From Sulfurimonas sp. HSL3-7 (GTDB taxonomy: Bacteria > Campylobacterota > Campylobacteria > Campylobacterales > Sulfurimonadaceae): 64,000 nucleotides of DNA. The notes below the pieces were generated by a model. It made no database searches. It saw nothing but the letters and a program-made list of their open reading frames with translations, and had not been told where the DNA came from. The position numbers were made by a program, and so were the translations under genes. Every line of letters begins with the position of its first letter. The first letter of the stretch is position 1. The stretch is from the NCBI RefSeq assembly GCF_039645985.1, contig NZ_CP147919.1, positions 1-64,000 of the forward strand. The letters run 5' to 3'. This document shows positions 1-11,365 of the stretch, piece by piece.

Positions 1-1
1 T

Positions 2-61
2 TTTATCACAATACAGGGAAATTACTGTATTATTCACATACTAATTCACACTCTTTTCACA
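2..61. other. oriC1-like DnaA-box cluster upstream of dnaA
   Basis: A perfect TTATTCACA lies at 30-38. Near matches in the same orientation lie at 2-10 (TTTATCACA), 42-50 (TAATTCACA) and 53-61 (CTTTTCACA). The spacing is tight and the stretch is AT-rich. In Helicobacter pylori the origin is bipartite, with boxes on both sides of dnaA; this is the upstream half by position and sequence. The cluster may continue left of the window. Confidence 0.7.
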
Positions 62-83
62 GGTGAATAAACAGGGGACATGC

Positions 84-1403
84 ATGAATATCGGCGGTGA
101 AATTTTAATGATGCTCAAAAATGAGATATCTGAAATCGACTACAATCGCTACATCAAACAGCTCACCTTTTCGACAGCCCAGTCCAAAAGCAATTATGCC
201 GTCTATTTTGCTCCGAATGCCTTGATCGCCAACTACATCAAACGGAAATTTGCCGACAAGATAGCACACCTCTTTGAAGTAAGGACAGGGACCAAGACAG
301 TCGTAAGTATTGAACTCAAATCGGCTAAAAAAGGAAAATCTTCCGCTAAAGTCGAACAAAAAAGCGAAAAACTGCAGCACTCACTGCTGAACCCCTCCTA
401 TACTTTTGAAAACTATGTACCCGGTTCATCCAACCAATTTGCCTACTCCGCCGCTAAGAGCGTCAGCGAAAAACCGGGTGAACTCTACAACCCTCTTTTC
501 ATCTACGGAGGCGTTGGCCTGGGTAAAACCCACCTGATGCAGGCGGTCGGAAACGTGCTCCAGCATCAGGGCAAAAGTGTCATCTATACCTCGGTGGAGC
601 AGTTTTTGAATGACTTCACCTCGCACATGCGCAACAAGACCATGGACCGCTTTAAAGACAAATACCGAAAATGCGATGTGCTGCTTATCGACGATATCCA
701 GTTTCTGAGCAATAAGGTCCAGACACAGGAGGAGTTTTTTCATACCTTTGAGGCGCTCAGAAACGAACACAAGCAGATCATTATGACGGCCGATAAAAAG
801 CCGAAACAGATCGCAGGGCTTGAAGATCGCCTGAAAAGCCGCTTTGAATGGGGTCTTGTCGCCGATATCCAGCCGCCTGAACTTGAAACAAAAATCGCGA
901 TCATCCAGAAAAAGTGCGAGATCAACCGCATTAATGTCGATAATGACGTCATTAACTATATCGCAACGATCATTGAACAGAATGTCCGAGAGATCGAAGG
1001 TATTCTGGCCAAGCTTCACGCCTATGCCCAACTGATGCATCAGCCTATTACGATCGAATTCGCCCAGAATGTGCTCAAAGAGACCCTTGAAGAGAAGCGA
1101 GACAATATCTCTATCGATTTTATTATGAGCATGGTTGCCAAAGAGCTTAATGTCAAGCCCTCGGAGATACGCTCCAAAAACCGCAGCAGAAATATTGTCT
1201 ATACCCGGCGTATCGCCATCTACCTGGCACGCGAACTGACGCCGATGTCGATGCCTGAACTGGCCAAGTATTTTGGAATGAAAGACCACACTGCCGTCAG
1301 CCACACCATGAAAAAGATCAATGAGCTGCTTCAAAACGATGAGGACTTCAAAGTCAAGATCGACGAATTAACCAATAAAATAACCACCTCTATCCAGGAG
1401 TAG
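84..1403 (+). CDS. dnaA: chromosomal replication initiator DnaA
   Basis: Initiator ATPase that binds DnaA boxes, melts the origin and loads the helicase. The Walker A motif GGVGLGKT lies near residue 142 and Walker B LLIDDIQF near residue 200. The C-terminal domain IV signature (MKDHTAVSHT) reads DnaA boxes. The start at 84 is preferred over an in-frame GTG at 63 because AGGGGA sits 5-10 nt upstream of the ATG, and the N-terminus (NIGGEILMMLKNEISE) then fits the short domain I of the phylum. Length is 439 aa. It is flanked by box clusters on both sides, so the protein probably binds its own promoter. dnaN follows after 377 bp of origin DNA. Confidence 0.97.
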   Translation: MNIGGEILMMLKNEISEIDYNRYIKQLTFSTAQSKSNYAVYFAPNALIANYIKRKFADKIAHLFEVRTGTKTVVSIELKSAKKGKSSAKVEQKSEKLQHSLLNPSYTFENYVPGSSNQFAYSAAKSVSEKPGELYNPLFIYGGVGLGKTHLMQAVGNVLQHQGKSVIYTSVEQFLNDFTSHMRNKTMDRFKDKYRKCDVLLIDDIQFLSNKVQTQEEFFHTFEALRNEHKQIIMTADKKPKQIAGLEDRLKSRFEWGLVADIQPPELETKIAIIQKKCEINRINVDNDVINYIATIIEQNVREIEGILAKLHAYAQLMHQPITIEFAQNVLKETLEEKRDNISIDFIMSMVAKELNVKPSEIRSKNRSRNIVYTRRIAIYLARELTPMSMPELAKYFGMKDHTAVSHTMKKINELLQNDEDFKVKIDELTNKITTSIQE

Positions 1404-1412
1404 CCTCTAAAA

Positions 1413-1442
1413 GGGATCAAAATCCCGATAAATATATTTTTT
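1413..1442 (+). terminator. weak intrinsic terminator after dnaA
   Basis: GGGAT-CAAA-ATCCC hairpin (1413-1426), followed after a short AT stretch by a T-run at 1437-1442. The stem is only 5 bp, so efficiency is uncertain. Confidence 0.4.
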
Positions 1443-1641
1443 AAGATGGCTTATCCGTACCTGGTTTTCATATATCTTAAAAACCCTTGTCAAATACCTT
1501 CTTTTTCATGTACTTTATATAGTATGAAACTTCAATCATTTCTGCCTATCTGCCTCTTTGTGTTCCACAAATCTGAAAGATGCCCTGCAGTAGGCCTATC
1601 TCCGTATTGGAACTCTATAAAAAAAAAGATATAATTTGAGC

Positions 1642-1773
1642 AGTGAATAAATGTGAATAAACTCTAATTGCTTTTTCACATCCAAGAAGTCCCTCTCTTC
1701 GGGCTTAAATGATAGTTTTCACCTAAACACAGGGTTTTATTACTATTACAAAAAAATTATATATATAAAAAGG
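1642..1773. other. oriC2-like region: DnaA boxes and AT-rich unwinding region
   Basis: The 377-bp dnaA-dnaN spacer holds a perfect inverted DnaA box TGTGAATAA at 1652-1660. Close relatives lie at 1642-1650 (AGTGAATAA) and at 1672-1680 (TTTTTCACA, opposite orientation). An A/T-only stretch runs through about 1740-1768, directly before the dnaN ribosome-binding site, and is the best candidate for the DNA unwinding element. Boxes plus AT-rich stretch match the oriC2 position known in H. pylori and relatives. The rest of the spacer (about 1443-1640) shows no convincing gene. Confidence 0.7.
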
Positions 1774-1780
1774 AATTTCG

Positions 1781-2848
1781 ATGCGAATCGCTATTGCCAA
1801 ATCGGTTCTTGAAAATATGCTCATCCATGTTCAACCTTTCCTTGAAAAAAAAGACACCTCTCAGATCACTTCCCATGTCTGTTTTGAAGTCCAGGGAAAA
1901 ACGCTTGTCGTCAAAGCAACGGATTATGAAGTCGGTCTTATTATTGAAAGTGATCAAGTCGCTGTAGAGATGAGCGGTTCGATCACGGCTAACGGTAAAA
2001 AACTGCTTGATATCGTCCGTATTTTAAAAGAGAGCGAGATCGTCCTCGAAACCGTACAAAACACACTTCACATTCAACAAGGCCATTCAAACTTTAAACT
2101 GCCTACGTTTAATGCCAATGAATTTCCTTCATTCCCCGAATTTACAGATAAACCGAAAATCGGTATCAATTCACAGCTTTTGGTCGAATCCTTAAAAAAG
2201 ATCACCCCTTCCACAGATACCAACAATCCTAAATTCGAACTCAATGGTGCACTTATCGATATCAAAAGCGATCAGATCAATTTCGTTTCAACTGATACCC
2301 GACGCCTGGCTATCGTCAACATTAACAACAACAATGAAACGGAACTCTCTATCATCGTTCCCAAAAAAGCTATTGTTGAAATTCAAAAGCTCTTTTTTGA
2401 CAATATCGAAATCTATTACGATAACACCTACCTGATCATCCGTTCTGACCAGTATGTCTTTTTTACCAAACTTATAAACGGTAAATTCCCGGATTACACG
2501 CGTATTATTCCAAAAGAGATAGCAAAAACCTTAATGCTTCCGAAAGCACCGATGGTCGATGCTATCAAACAGATCACAACGATCTCCAATGATCTCAAAA
2601 TTACTTTTACCGGACAGACAATAGAGTTCGAAAGTCTTAGTGATGATAATATTGAAGCAAAAACAGAACTTAACTTAGAAACAGGTTTTGAATCACCGTT
2701 TATGTTTGCCGTAAACAGCCGATATATCTTGGACTTTATCGGCCAGACAAAAAACAGTGAATTTTCAATCGGACTGAATGAATCGAACATGCCTTTTGTT
2801 TTGGAAGATGAAAATTTCAAAACAATTGTAATGCCGATCGTCATCTGA
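1781..2848 (+). CDS. dnaN: DNA polymerase III sliding clamp (beta subunit)
   Basis: Ring-shaped processivity clamp that tethers DNA polymerase III and other partners to DNA. At 355 aa it has the usual length of three repeated clamp folds. It starts MRIAIAKSVLENML and ends with the conserved (I/V)MPIVI-type tail that forms part of the partner-binding pocket. The start is supported by AAGGA 8-12 nt upstream. It follows dnaA in the standard dnaA-dnaN-gyrB order, and its promoter lies within the origin spacer. Codon use resembles its neighbours. Confidence 0.96.
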   Translation: MRIAIAKSVLENMLIHVQPFLEKKDTSQITSHVCFEVQGKTLVVKATDYEVGLIIESDQVAVEMSGSITANGKKLLDIVRILKESEIVLETVQNTLHIQQGHSNFKLPTFNANEFPSFPEFTDKPKIGINSQLLVESLKKITPSTDTNNPKFELNGALIDIKSDQINFVSTDTRRLAIVNINNNNETELSIIVPKKAIVEIQKLFFDNIEIYYDNTYLIIRSDQYVFFTKLINGKFPDYTRIIPKEIAKTLMLPKAPMVDAIKQITTISNDLKITFTGQTIEFESLSDDNIEAKTELNLETGFESPFMFAVNSRYILDFIGQTKNSEFSIGLNESNMPFVLEDENFKTIVMPIVI

Positions 2849-2856
2849 TTTTCTAC

Positions 2857-2872
2857 GGCAGCTAGAGCTGCC
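2857..2872 (+). terminator. hairpin after dnaN
   Basis: Perfect inverted repeat GGCAGCT-AG-AGCTGCC, 9 bp after the dnaN stop, followed by a pyrimidine-rich stretch rather than a clean T-run. It may stabilise or end the dnaN transcript. Confidence 0.35.
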
Positions 2873-2954
2873 TGCTCCTCTTTTCTACAATTTTCCATTA
2901 AAATCGTCATAAATGTCATTTAAAGGGCTTTTTGGCAACTCTACGCTATTATAA

Positions 2955-5327
<2,373 letters not shown>

Positions 5328-5334
5328 GTTTTAG

Positions 5335-6753
5335 ATGCTCCTGCCGGAAGAGAAAGAGCGGGCCCTTCGTTTTAAATTGGCACTGCGTATGGGCTTGCCG
5401 ATATTTCTTCTGTTTCTCATCGTCTCGATCAGTTTTTTTTCTATTGAACAAGAGACAATCCCCAGCTACTATTTTGTCATAGTAATCTCTGTTTTTGTCG
5501 TGATGATCTATTACATCTTCTACCTGATATATCAGGGGTATGAAGAGCGTATCACGGACCCTATCACGCACACCTTCAGCCGCGAATATCTGATAAATTA
5601 TTTCAAAAAGAAGATTGACAATGGTCCCTACACGATATTGCTGATCTCTGTGCATAACCTGACGGATATTAACAGCCGGTACGGGGTAAAAAAAGGTGAC
5701 AAGGTGCTCTATGAGGTAGGCCAGTGGATAGGTGCTTTTTTAAAAGAGAAAGAGATCGAACGTTTTCCGATCGGTCATTATAAAGGTTCCGATTTTCTGA
5801 TCGGCCTCGAGGGTACGAAAGAGCGTTATCAGAATATGCTTGATCTGATGTGTCTGAAATTCCAAAACAGAACCATAGACGAGATTGAGATCAATCTAAC
5901 AGCCGCTATCGTTGACACCAATTATTCCCAAGACCTTGAGCAGTTGACGACCCGCCTCTTTGACCTTTTGGATGAAAAGATGTTGGACCGACAAGCTTTT
6001 GAAGAGGAGGAGATCGACCCGACCGAACTTGAATCATCGGTTATCCAGGCGATCCAGAGACAATCTTTTTCATTGATGTATCAAACAGTTTATGAGAAAG
6101 ATACGCCGAGCATGCTCGAAGCGAGCATCAAACTGATAAACGATGAAGGCAAGATCATCCATCAAAACAAATACATGCCGGTGATCGACCGTCTGGGTCT
6201 TACGCGCACCTATGATGAGATCATACTGGAAAAAGTCGTCCAGGCATGTGAAAGTGTACCGCATCGTCTAATCTTGGCACTTACACTTTCTCCCTCATCG
6301 GTACGAAACAACAGTTTTTTTGAAAGGACTTTGACCCTTTTAAACAACAATGAGACGGCGCGCGGCAGAATTATGTTTGTATTGAGCGAAAACGAATATT
6401 ATCACCATCCGAAACGTTACAATGAACTCTTGCAAGCTTATAGAAGACTGGGTGTTTTTATTGCCATTGATAATCTCGGTGCATTTAAAAGTACGATGGC
6501 ACTGTTAAAAGATCTCAAAGTTGACGTGGTGCGTTTTGATAATCAGTACGGCAAGCATATTAAAGAGAGGGAGTATCAGAACATTGTCAAAGGGCTTCAT
6601 ATTATTGCCCAGGGTTTTGGCATGCGCAGTTGGATACGGATGGTCGAAGACGAGACCGAATATAAAAATGTCAAATCACTTGGGATCGATTTTATTCAGG
6701 GCAATTATCTGGGCAAGATCGGATCACTGGAAGAAGTGGATAAGATGTTATGA
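5335..6753 (+). CDS. membrane GGDEF/EAL protein with both catalytic motifs lost
   Basis: 472 aa. Two membrane segments lie near residues 20-38 and 45-65. A GGDEF-like domain follows (about 75-215), then an EAL-like domain (about 225-470). The cyclase motif reads GSDFL at residues 151-155 instead of GGDEF. The phosphodiesterase motif reads EASIKL at 262-267 instead of EALxR, the DDFG loop reads IDNLGAF, and the usual lysine and glutamate sites are also replaced. Cyclic-di-GMP synthesis and hydrolysis are therefore unlikely. By inference the protein may sense a nucleotide or act as a scaffold. It begins 7 bp after gyrB and is probably cotranscribed. The reading frame is intact, so this is divergence and not decay. 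Confidence 0.8.
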   Translation: MLLPEEKERALRFKLALRMGLPIFLLFLIVSISFFSIEQETIPSYYFVIVISVFVVMIYYIFYLIYQGYEERITDPITHTFSREYLINYFKKKIDNGPYTILLISVHNLTDINSRYGVKKGDKVLYEVGQWIGAFLKEKEIERFPIGHYKGSDFLIGLEGTKERYQNMLDLMCLKFQNRTIDEIEINLTAAIVDTNYSQDLEQLTTRLFDLLDEKMLDRQAFEEEEIDPTELESSVIQAIQRQSFSLMYQTVYEKDTPSMLEASIKLINDEGKIIHQNKYMPVIDRLGLTRTYDEIILEKVVQACESVPHRLILALTLSPSSVRNNSFFERTLTLLNNNETARGRIMFVLSENEYYHHPKRYNELLQAYRRLGVFIAIDNLGAFKSTMALLKDLKVDVVRFDNQYGKHIKEREYQNIVKGLHIIAQGFGMRSWIRMVEDETEYKNVKSLGIDFIQGNYLGKIGSLEEVDKML

Positions 6754-6884
6754 AATGTGGTGAAGAAAATGTTTGCGAATTTGATGTCGAAAAAGATCTG
6801 AAGATCGTTTCCGATTTCAGCCCGTGGTACAATATCCGTACGGTCATTGAGATCAACAGTTCGAAGATGACAAAAGCCAGTTAA
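6750..6884 (+). pseudogene. queF: internally deleted remnant of queF (preQ0 reductase)
   Basis: A 44-codon frame starts in an ATGA overlap with the preceding stop. Residues 1-18 (CGEENVCEFDVEKDLK) resemble the start of short-type QueF proteins, which read roughly KYGEK..EFD..KDLEIWPN. Residues 19-40 (IVSDFSPWYNIRTVIEIN) resemble their C-terminal end (DFNPRGNVHTVIEID). About 80 middle residues, including the catalytic cysteine region, are absent, and the two ends are joined in frame. This resemblance is from memory of the family, not an alignment. QueF makes preQ1 for queuosine, so this copy cannot work. A functional copy may exist elsewhere. Alternatively it is an expressed small protein of unknown role. 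Confidence 0.65.
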
Positions 6885-6999
6885 AAAGCTTGCCACTTTT
6901 AGAAGATACCGTAATTGTGGTTTCTGCTGCTTACCCGATTCCCTTATGAGAAAACAATCCTAGACTTCAATTTGTTAATGGTATACTTTTACAATTTAT

Positions 7000-7021
7000 T
7001 GTAACTAAAATGTTGCATATC
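7000..7021 (+). promoter_or_regulatory. putative Pho box of pit
   Basis: TGTAAC (7000-7005) and TGTTGC (7011-7016) are spaced 11 bp apart and run into a CATATC -10-like element. The layout matches the stronger boxes at pstS and the two porins, but only two half-sites are clear here. Confidence 0.5.
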
Positions 7022-7034
7022 AAGGCCAGTGAAG

Positions 7035-8621
7035 ATGGATATCCACACAATCAAAAAAATGGAAAAAAAAGCAGTTAAGAGTTCGCGATCGGACTTTTTT
7101 CGTATGGGAATCGCCCTCTTTTTTATGGTCATCGTACTTTGGTACTCGTTTGCGACCAATCACAGTATACCGAATAACGCATTTTTGGCGATAGCTGCTC
7201 TTTTTGGTGCCTATATGGCGCTTAATATCGGCGCGAACGATGTCGCTAACAATGTCGGTCCGGCTGTCGGTTCGAAAGCATTGACGATGGGCGGTGCGAT
7301 CCTGATCGCCGCCATCTTTGAAGCCAGCGGTGCGATAATCGCCGGCGGCGACGTTGTCAGCACCATAAAAAAAGGGATTATCGACCCTGCATTCTTTATT
7401 AACCCGCAGGAGTTCATCTGGGCGATGACAGCGGCGCTTTTGGCAGGCGGGCTCTGGTTAAATGTTGCCACCGCTATCGGCGCACCGGTCTCGACGACCC
7501 ACTCCATCGTGGGTGGTGTGATGGGCGGCGGTATTGCCGCCGCCGGTTTCAGTATCGTCTCGTGGGGAACTATGGGGAAGATCGCTTCCTCATGGGTGAT
7601 CTCGCCTGTCCTGGGCGGTGTCGTGGCGGCACTTTTTCTCTACTCGATCAAAAAGAGCATTGTCTACAAAGAAGACAAGCTGGCCGCGATGCGCAAGATG
7701 GTACCGATCTATGTTGCGATCATGAGTTGGGCTTTCGGAACCTATCTGATGCTCAAAGGGGTCAAGCACATTGTCAAGGTCGATTTTATGACAGCATCGT
7801 TGATCGGGCTTGTTGCCGCTGTCGGAGCCTATTTGATCGTCAAACCGATGGTCAACAAAGCCTCGCTCAAGTTGAGCAACTCCCGATCGGACGCCAACAC
7901 TCTCTTTACAATCCCTCTTATTTTTGCAGCGGCATTGCTCAGTTTCGCCCATGGTGCCAATGATGTCGCCAATGCGATCGGCCCCCTGGCTGCAATCGCT
8001 GATGCTGTCCAGCACACGACCATCGCTTCCAAAGCGCCGATCCCGCTCTGGGTGATGATGGTGGGTGCGATCGGTATCTCACTCGGTCTTGCGCTTTATG
8101 GCCCAAAACTGATCAAAACGGTCGGCAGCGAGATCACCGAGCTCGATCAGATCCGCGCTTTCAGTGTGGCAATGGCCGCGGCAATTACAGTCATCGTCGC
8201 TTCGCAGTTGGGACTGCCGGTCAGTTCGACCCATATCGCGGTCGGCGGCATTTTTGGCGTCGGCTTTTTACGCGAGTATCTCTCTACCACCTCGGAAGAG
8301 GAGAAGATCCGTGAAGAGCGCGCTCATTTGGCAGAAGACAAGAAGATACTTAGAGCGCTTTGCAATGAGCGTGAGGGTCTGGAGAAAAAAGAGGGCAAGA
8401 CAAAAGAGGATTACCAGCGTATTACCGAACTCTACCAGATGATTGAAGATGAAGAGGATCGGATCAAAGCAGAGAAAAAACTGATTAAACGTGCTGAGAA
8501 TGTCAAGTATGTCAAACGCGATGCGGTCAAGAAGATCATTGCTGCCTGGATCATCACTGTGCCTGCTGCTGCTGTTCTATCAGCGGCGATCTTCTATATG
8601 ATCAAAGGGTTTATGTCGTAG
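7035..8621 (+). CDS. pit: inorganic phosphate transporter, PiT family
   Basis: Low-affinity inner-membrane phosphate symporter of the PHO4/PiT family. The family's inverted repeat is visible as GANDVANN near residue 66 and GANDVANA near residue 307, each followed by a second signature (GAPVSTTHSIVGG and GLPVSSTHIAVGG). About ten membrane segments are predicted. A charged helical insert of roughly 90 residues (about 420-510) precedes the last membrane segment, longer than in E. coli PitA. ATG 7035 is preferred over GTG 7029 because AAGG lies 9 nt upstream. It converges with the pst operon and carries a Pho-box-like promoter, so control by phosphate is likely. Confidence 0.92.
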   Translation: MDIHTIKKMEKKAVKSSRSDFFRMGIALFFMVIVLWYSFATNHSIPNNAFLAIAALFGAYMALNIGANDVANNVGPAVGSKALTMGGAILIAAIFEASGAIIAGGDVVSTIKKGIIDPAFFINPQEFIWAMTAALLAGGLWLNVATAIGAPVSTTHSIVGGVMGGGIAAAGFSIVSWGTMGKIASSWVISPVLGGVVAALFLYSIKKSIVYKEDKLAAMRKMVPIYVAIMSWAFGTYLMLKGVKHIVKVDFMTASLIGLVAAVGAYLIVKPMVNKASLKLSNSRSDANTLFTIPLIFAAALLSFAHGANDVANAIGPLAAIADAVQHTTIASKAPIPLWVMMVGAIGISLGLALYGPKLIKTVGSEITELDQIRAFSVAMAAAITVIVASQLGLPVSSTHIAVGGIFGVGFLREYLSTTSEEEKIREERAHLAEDKKILRALCNEREGLEKKEGKTKEDYQRITELYQMIEDEEDRIKAEKKLIKRAENVKYVKRDAVKKIIAAWIITVPAAAVLSAAIFYMIKGFMS

Positions 8622-8646
8622 CGACGTGTCCTTTTTCTCTGCAGCA

Positions 8647-8671
8647 GCCGTTATCTCTTGCTCGATACGGC
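8647..8671. terminator. hairpin between convergent pit and pstB
   Basis: GCCGTTATC pairs with GATACGGC with one bulged T, in the 176-bp gap between the converging pit and pstB genes. There is no adjacent T-run, so it is only a candidate bidirectional terminator. The rest of the gap shows no gene. Confidence 0.3.
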
Positions 8672-8797
8672 AAGGTGTAGAGAATACTTTTTCTTTCTCC
8701 CTCTTTTAATGCAATAGTTTCAGAACCCGAACGGTAGAAAAGTATGCATGAATGCATAAGGGTAAAAGTGGGGCTTTTTTACAGCATCAAGAGAATA

Positions 8798-9583
8798 TCA
8801 ACCGAACTTACCGGTGATATACTCTTCTGTTAGAGACTCTGCAGGCGTTACAAAGAGCTCTTCCGTCTTACCGAGCTCAACGAGTTCACCGAGGTACATA
8901 AAGCCCGTATAATCGCTTACACGTGCCGCCTGCTGCATGTTATGGGTTACGATAATGATCGAGACCTTCTCTTTGAGCTCAGTCACCAGCTCTTCGATCC
9001 CCTGCGTCGAGATAGGGTCAAGCGCGGAGGTCGGCTCATCAAAAAGAAGCACTTTCGGCTCTACCGCGATGGCGCGTGCGATACAAAGGCGCTGCTGCTG
9101 ACCGCCGGAGAGACCGTTAGCATCATGCTTCAGTCTATCTTTCACCTCTTTCCAGATGGCGGCATCTTTTAGCGCTTTTTCGACACGGTCCCCCAGTTCA
9201 GTCTTGTTTTTGATCCCCTGCAGACGCATACCGTAGGCGACATTGTCATAGATGCTCATTGGGAAAGCCGTCGGCTTCTGGAAGATCATCCCGATGTTGA
9301 TGCGCAGGTTGATGAGATCCTCTTTTGGATCAAGGATATTGCGTTCCTCAAAGAGGATCTCTCCCCCGTATCGGTTGCCGGGATAGAGATCATGCATGCG
9401 GTTTATTGAACGAAGAAGTGTTGACTTACCACATCCTGACGGTCCGATCAGCGCCGTCACGGAGTTTTTGGCGATCGGCATAGTGACCTGCTTAAGACTC
9501 GGTTCCTCGGCACCGGCATAGGTAAATTCGAAGTTATTGATTTCTAGCGCTTTTTCTTCTGTGACGTTGACGATAGTTGCCAT
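8798..9583 (-). CDS. pstB: phosphate ABC transporter ATPase PstB
   Basis: Energises high-affinity phosphate uptake on the cytoplasmic face of the PstCA channel. Walker [10 protein letters not shown] lies at residues 47-55, the signature LSGGQQQR near 157 and Walker [12 protein letters not shown] near 181, all typical of PstB. Length is 261 aa. Its start meets the end of pstA, so the two are translationally coupled. It is last in the leftward pstC-pstA-pstB group. The binding protein pstS lies apart, on the other strand 6 kb to the right. Confidence 0.96.
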   Translation of the reverse strand: MATIVNVTEEKALEINNFEFTYAGAEEPSLKQVTMPIAKNSVTALIGPSGCGKSTLLRSINRMHDLYPGNRYGGEILFEERNILDPKEDLINLRINIGMIFQKPTAFPMSIYDNVAYGMRLQGIKNKTELGDRVEKALKDAAIWKEVKDRLKHDANGLSGGQQQRLCIARAIAVEPKVLLFDEPTSALDPISTQGIEELVTELKEKVSIIIVTHNMQQAARVSDYTGFMYLGELVELGKTEELFVTPAESLTEEYITGKFG

Positions 9584-10425
9584 TATTTGACCTTTTTAGT
9601 AAGTAGAATGAGACGGCCTATGATATTGAGACCCAGGATAAATACAGAGAGGATGAAGGCGGCGGCCCAGCCAAGGCGCTGCCAATCCTCGTACGGACTG
9701 GTGGCATAGTTGAACATGGTAACGGTCAGTGATGCCATCGGCTCGAAGAGGTCGGTACTCATAAAATTGTCGTTGAACGAGGTAAAGAGCAGTGGCGCGG
9801 TCTCGCCGGCAACACGGGCTACACCCAGTAAGATACCGGTCAGGATACCTGCTTTGGCACCACGGTAGACGACTTGAATGATCACCTTGTATTTAGGTGC
9901 CCCAAGGGCGAAGGCCGCTTCGCGCAGGGTGGATGGGACAAGATGCAGCATATCGTCCGTGGTACGAAGAATGATCGGTAGCATGATGATGGTCAGTGCC
10001 GCAACACCGGCCAGGGCACTGAAATGCCCCATCGGTATGACAACGATAGCATAGACAAATGCGCCGATAACGATACTCGGTGCCGACATCATGATGTCCG
10101 AGATATCACGGATGGTCTCAGCCAGTTTCGATCTTTGACCGTACTCGCTCAGGTAGGTGCCGGCCAATATACCAAGCGGCACGCCGATGAGCGTTGCAAG
10201 ACCGACAATGATAAGCTGGCCGATCAGTGCCTGTTTGAGACCGCTCTCTTCATAACCCGGAGGTGCTCCTTCGAACATGAATATATCCCAGTTTATCGCC
10301 TCGATCCCATTGCTGACGAGTATAAAGAGGATCCAGAAAAGAAAGCCCAGACCGATCAGTGCAGAGAGGGTGGAGAGTGCCATGACGATTTTATTGATTA
10401 AGACACGTTTTTGTGTTGCAGTCAT
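9583..10425 (-). CDS. pstA: phosphate ABC transporter permease PstA
   Basis: One of two inner-membrane subunits forming the phosphate channel. 280 aa with about six membrane segments and a conserved permease loop ([18 protein letters not shown], around residue 170) that docks the ATPase. The longer periplasmic loop after the first segment is usual for PstA. It overlaps pstC by 4 bp (ATGA) and abuts pstB, so it belongs to a coupled operon. Confidence 0.95.
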   Translation of the reverse strand: MTATQKRVLINKIVMALSTLSALIGLGFLFWILFILVSNGIEAINWDIFMFEGAPPGYEESGLKQALIGQLIIVGLATLIGVPLGILAGTYLSEYGQRSKLAETIRDISDIMMSAPSIVIGAFVYAIVVIPMGHFSALAGVAALTIIMLPIILRTTDDMLHLVPSTLREAAFALGAPKYKVIIQVVYRGAKAGILTGILLGVARVAGETAPLLFTSFNDNFMSTDLFEPMASLTVTMFNYATSPYEDWQRLGWAAAFILSVFILGLNIIGRLILLTKKVK

Positions 10426-11282
10426 TTGACGCTCCTTTTGCGGCGAAGGAAGTAGAACTTCGCTATCGAGATGATGGTAAAGCTGATCACAAGCAGTATC
10501 AGTGCCAACTCAAAAAGGCTGGAGAAGTAGAGGTCTGTATCGGCTTCGGTAAACTCGTTGGCCAGTGTTACCGGAATCGAGGTAGCGGGCTGGGTCAGGT
10601 CGAGCGACACTTTATGGACATTGCCCATAACAAAGGTAACTGCCATCGTCTCACCGATAGCACGGCCGAGGGCAAGGATAAGTGCGCCGATGATGCCTGC
10701 TTTTGAGTAGGGGATGACAACATCTTTGATAACATCCCACTTCGTTCCGCCCAGTGCATAGGCGGACTCTTTCAGAATGTCCGGGGTGGTATTCATCGCA
10801 TCTCTGGTGACGGCAGCCATAAACGGGAGGATCATAATGGCAAGGACGATACCGGCCGTAAGCATACCGATCCCCAGTCCGCCGAAAAGATCCCGGATGA
10901 TAGGCACGAAGTAAAAAAGTCCCCACATACCGTAGATAACAGAGGGGATGGCCGCAAGCAGCTCGATCGAGACACCGACCGGCGCTTTAAGCTTCTGATG
11001 TGCGATCTCGCTTAAAAAGATAGCGACGCCGATCGCCACGGGGATAGCCAGAACCATCGCCAGAAAGGTGGAGATGATAGAACCCATAATCGCGGCATAG
11101 GCACCGAATTTTTCCAGGTTGGGAGCCCATTTTGACTCGGTGACAAAGTCAAGACCAAAGGTCTGCATGGAGAGCAGGGACTCCTGGAATAAAACGGTAA
11201 ATATCCATGCGGTGATCAGTAAAATAGCAATGGCGATCAGACGGGTCGCATTGGCAAAGATATTGTCTATGATTTTTGTCAT
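10422..11282 (-). CDS. pstC: phosphate ABC transporter permease PstC
   Basis: Second channel subunit of the Pst importer. 286 aa with about six membrane segments and the coupling-loop motif ESAYALGGTKWDVIKDVV near residue 170. It is first in the pstCAB group, 83 bp after cca. The gap holds a two-unit Pho box and a TATTCT -10-like element on this strand, so the group likely has its own phosphate-controlled promoter in addition to readthrough from phoU-phoB-phoR-cca. Confidence 0.95.
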   Translation of the reverse strand: MTKIIDNIFANATRLIAIAILLITAWIFTVLFQESLLSMQTFGLDFVTESKWAPNLEKFGAYAAIMGSIISTFLAMVLAIPVAIGVAIFLSEIAHQKLKAPVGVSIELLAAIPSVIYGMWGLFYFVPIIRDLFGGLGIGMLTAGIVLAIMILPFMAAVTRDAMNTTPDILKESAYALGGTKWDVIKDVVIPYSKAGIIGALILALGRAIGETMAVTFVMGNVHKVSLDLTQPATSIPVTLANEFTEADTDLYFSSLFELALILLVISFTIISIAKFYFLRRKRSVK

Positions 11283-11328
11283 TCAGGCACTTCTTTTAAA
11301 TATAGTGCCGCGATTTTAGAATAGTAAG

Positions 11329-11345
11329 GTTACAAGAAGGTTACA
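11329..11345 (-). promoter_or_regulatory. putative Pho box of pstCAB
   Basis: Read on the minus strand, TGTAAC occurs twice exactly 11 bp apart (11345-11340 and 11334-11329), followed after 5 nt by TATTCT as a -10-like element. It lies 47 bp upstream of the pstC start. This is the same array as at the other phosphate genes. Confidence 0.65.
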
Positions 11346-11365
11346 TTCGTTGAAATAACGTTCCG

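Noticed and set aside
426-1334. 302-codon frame antisense to dnaA
   Set aside because: It mirrors the dnaA coding frame; the + strand gene has clear motifs and codon bias.
1446-1634. 62-codon frame between dnaA and dnaN
   Set aside because: No ribosome-binding site, odd composition, no family likeness, and it lies in origin DNA.
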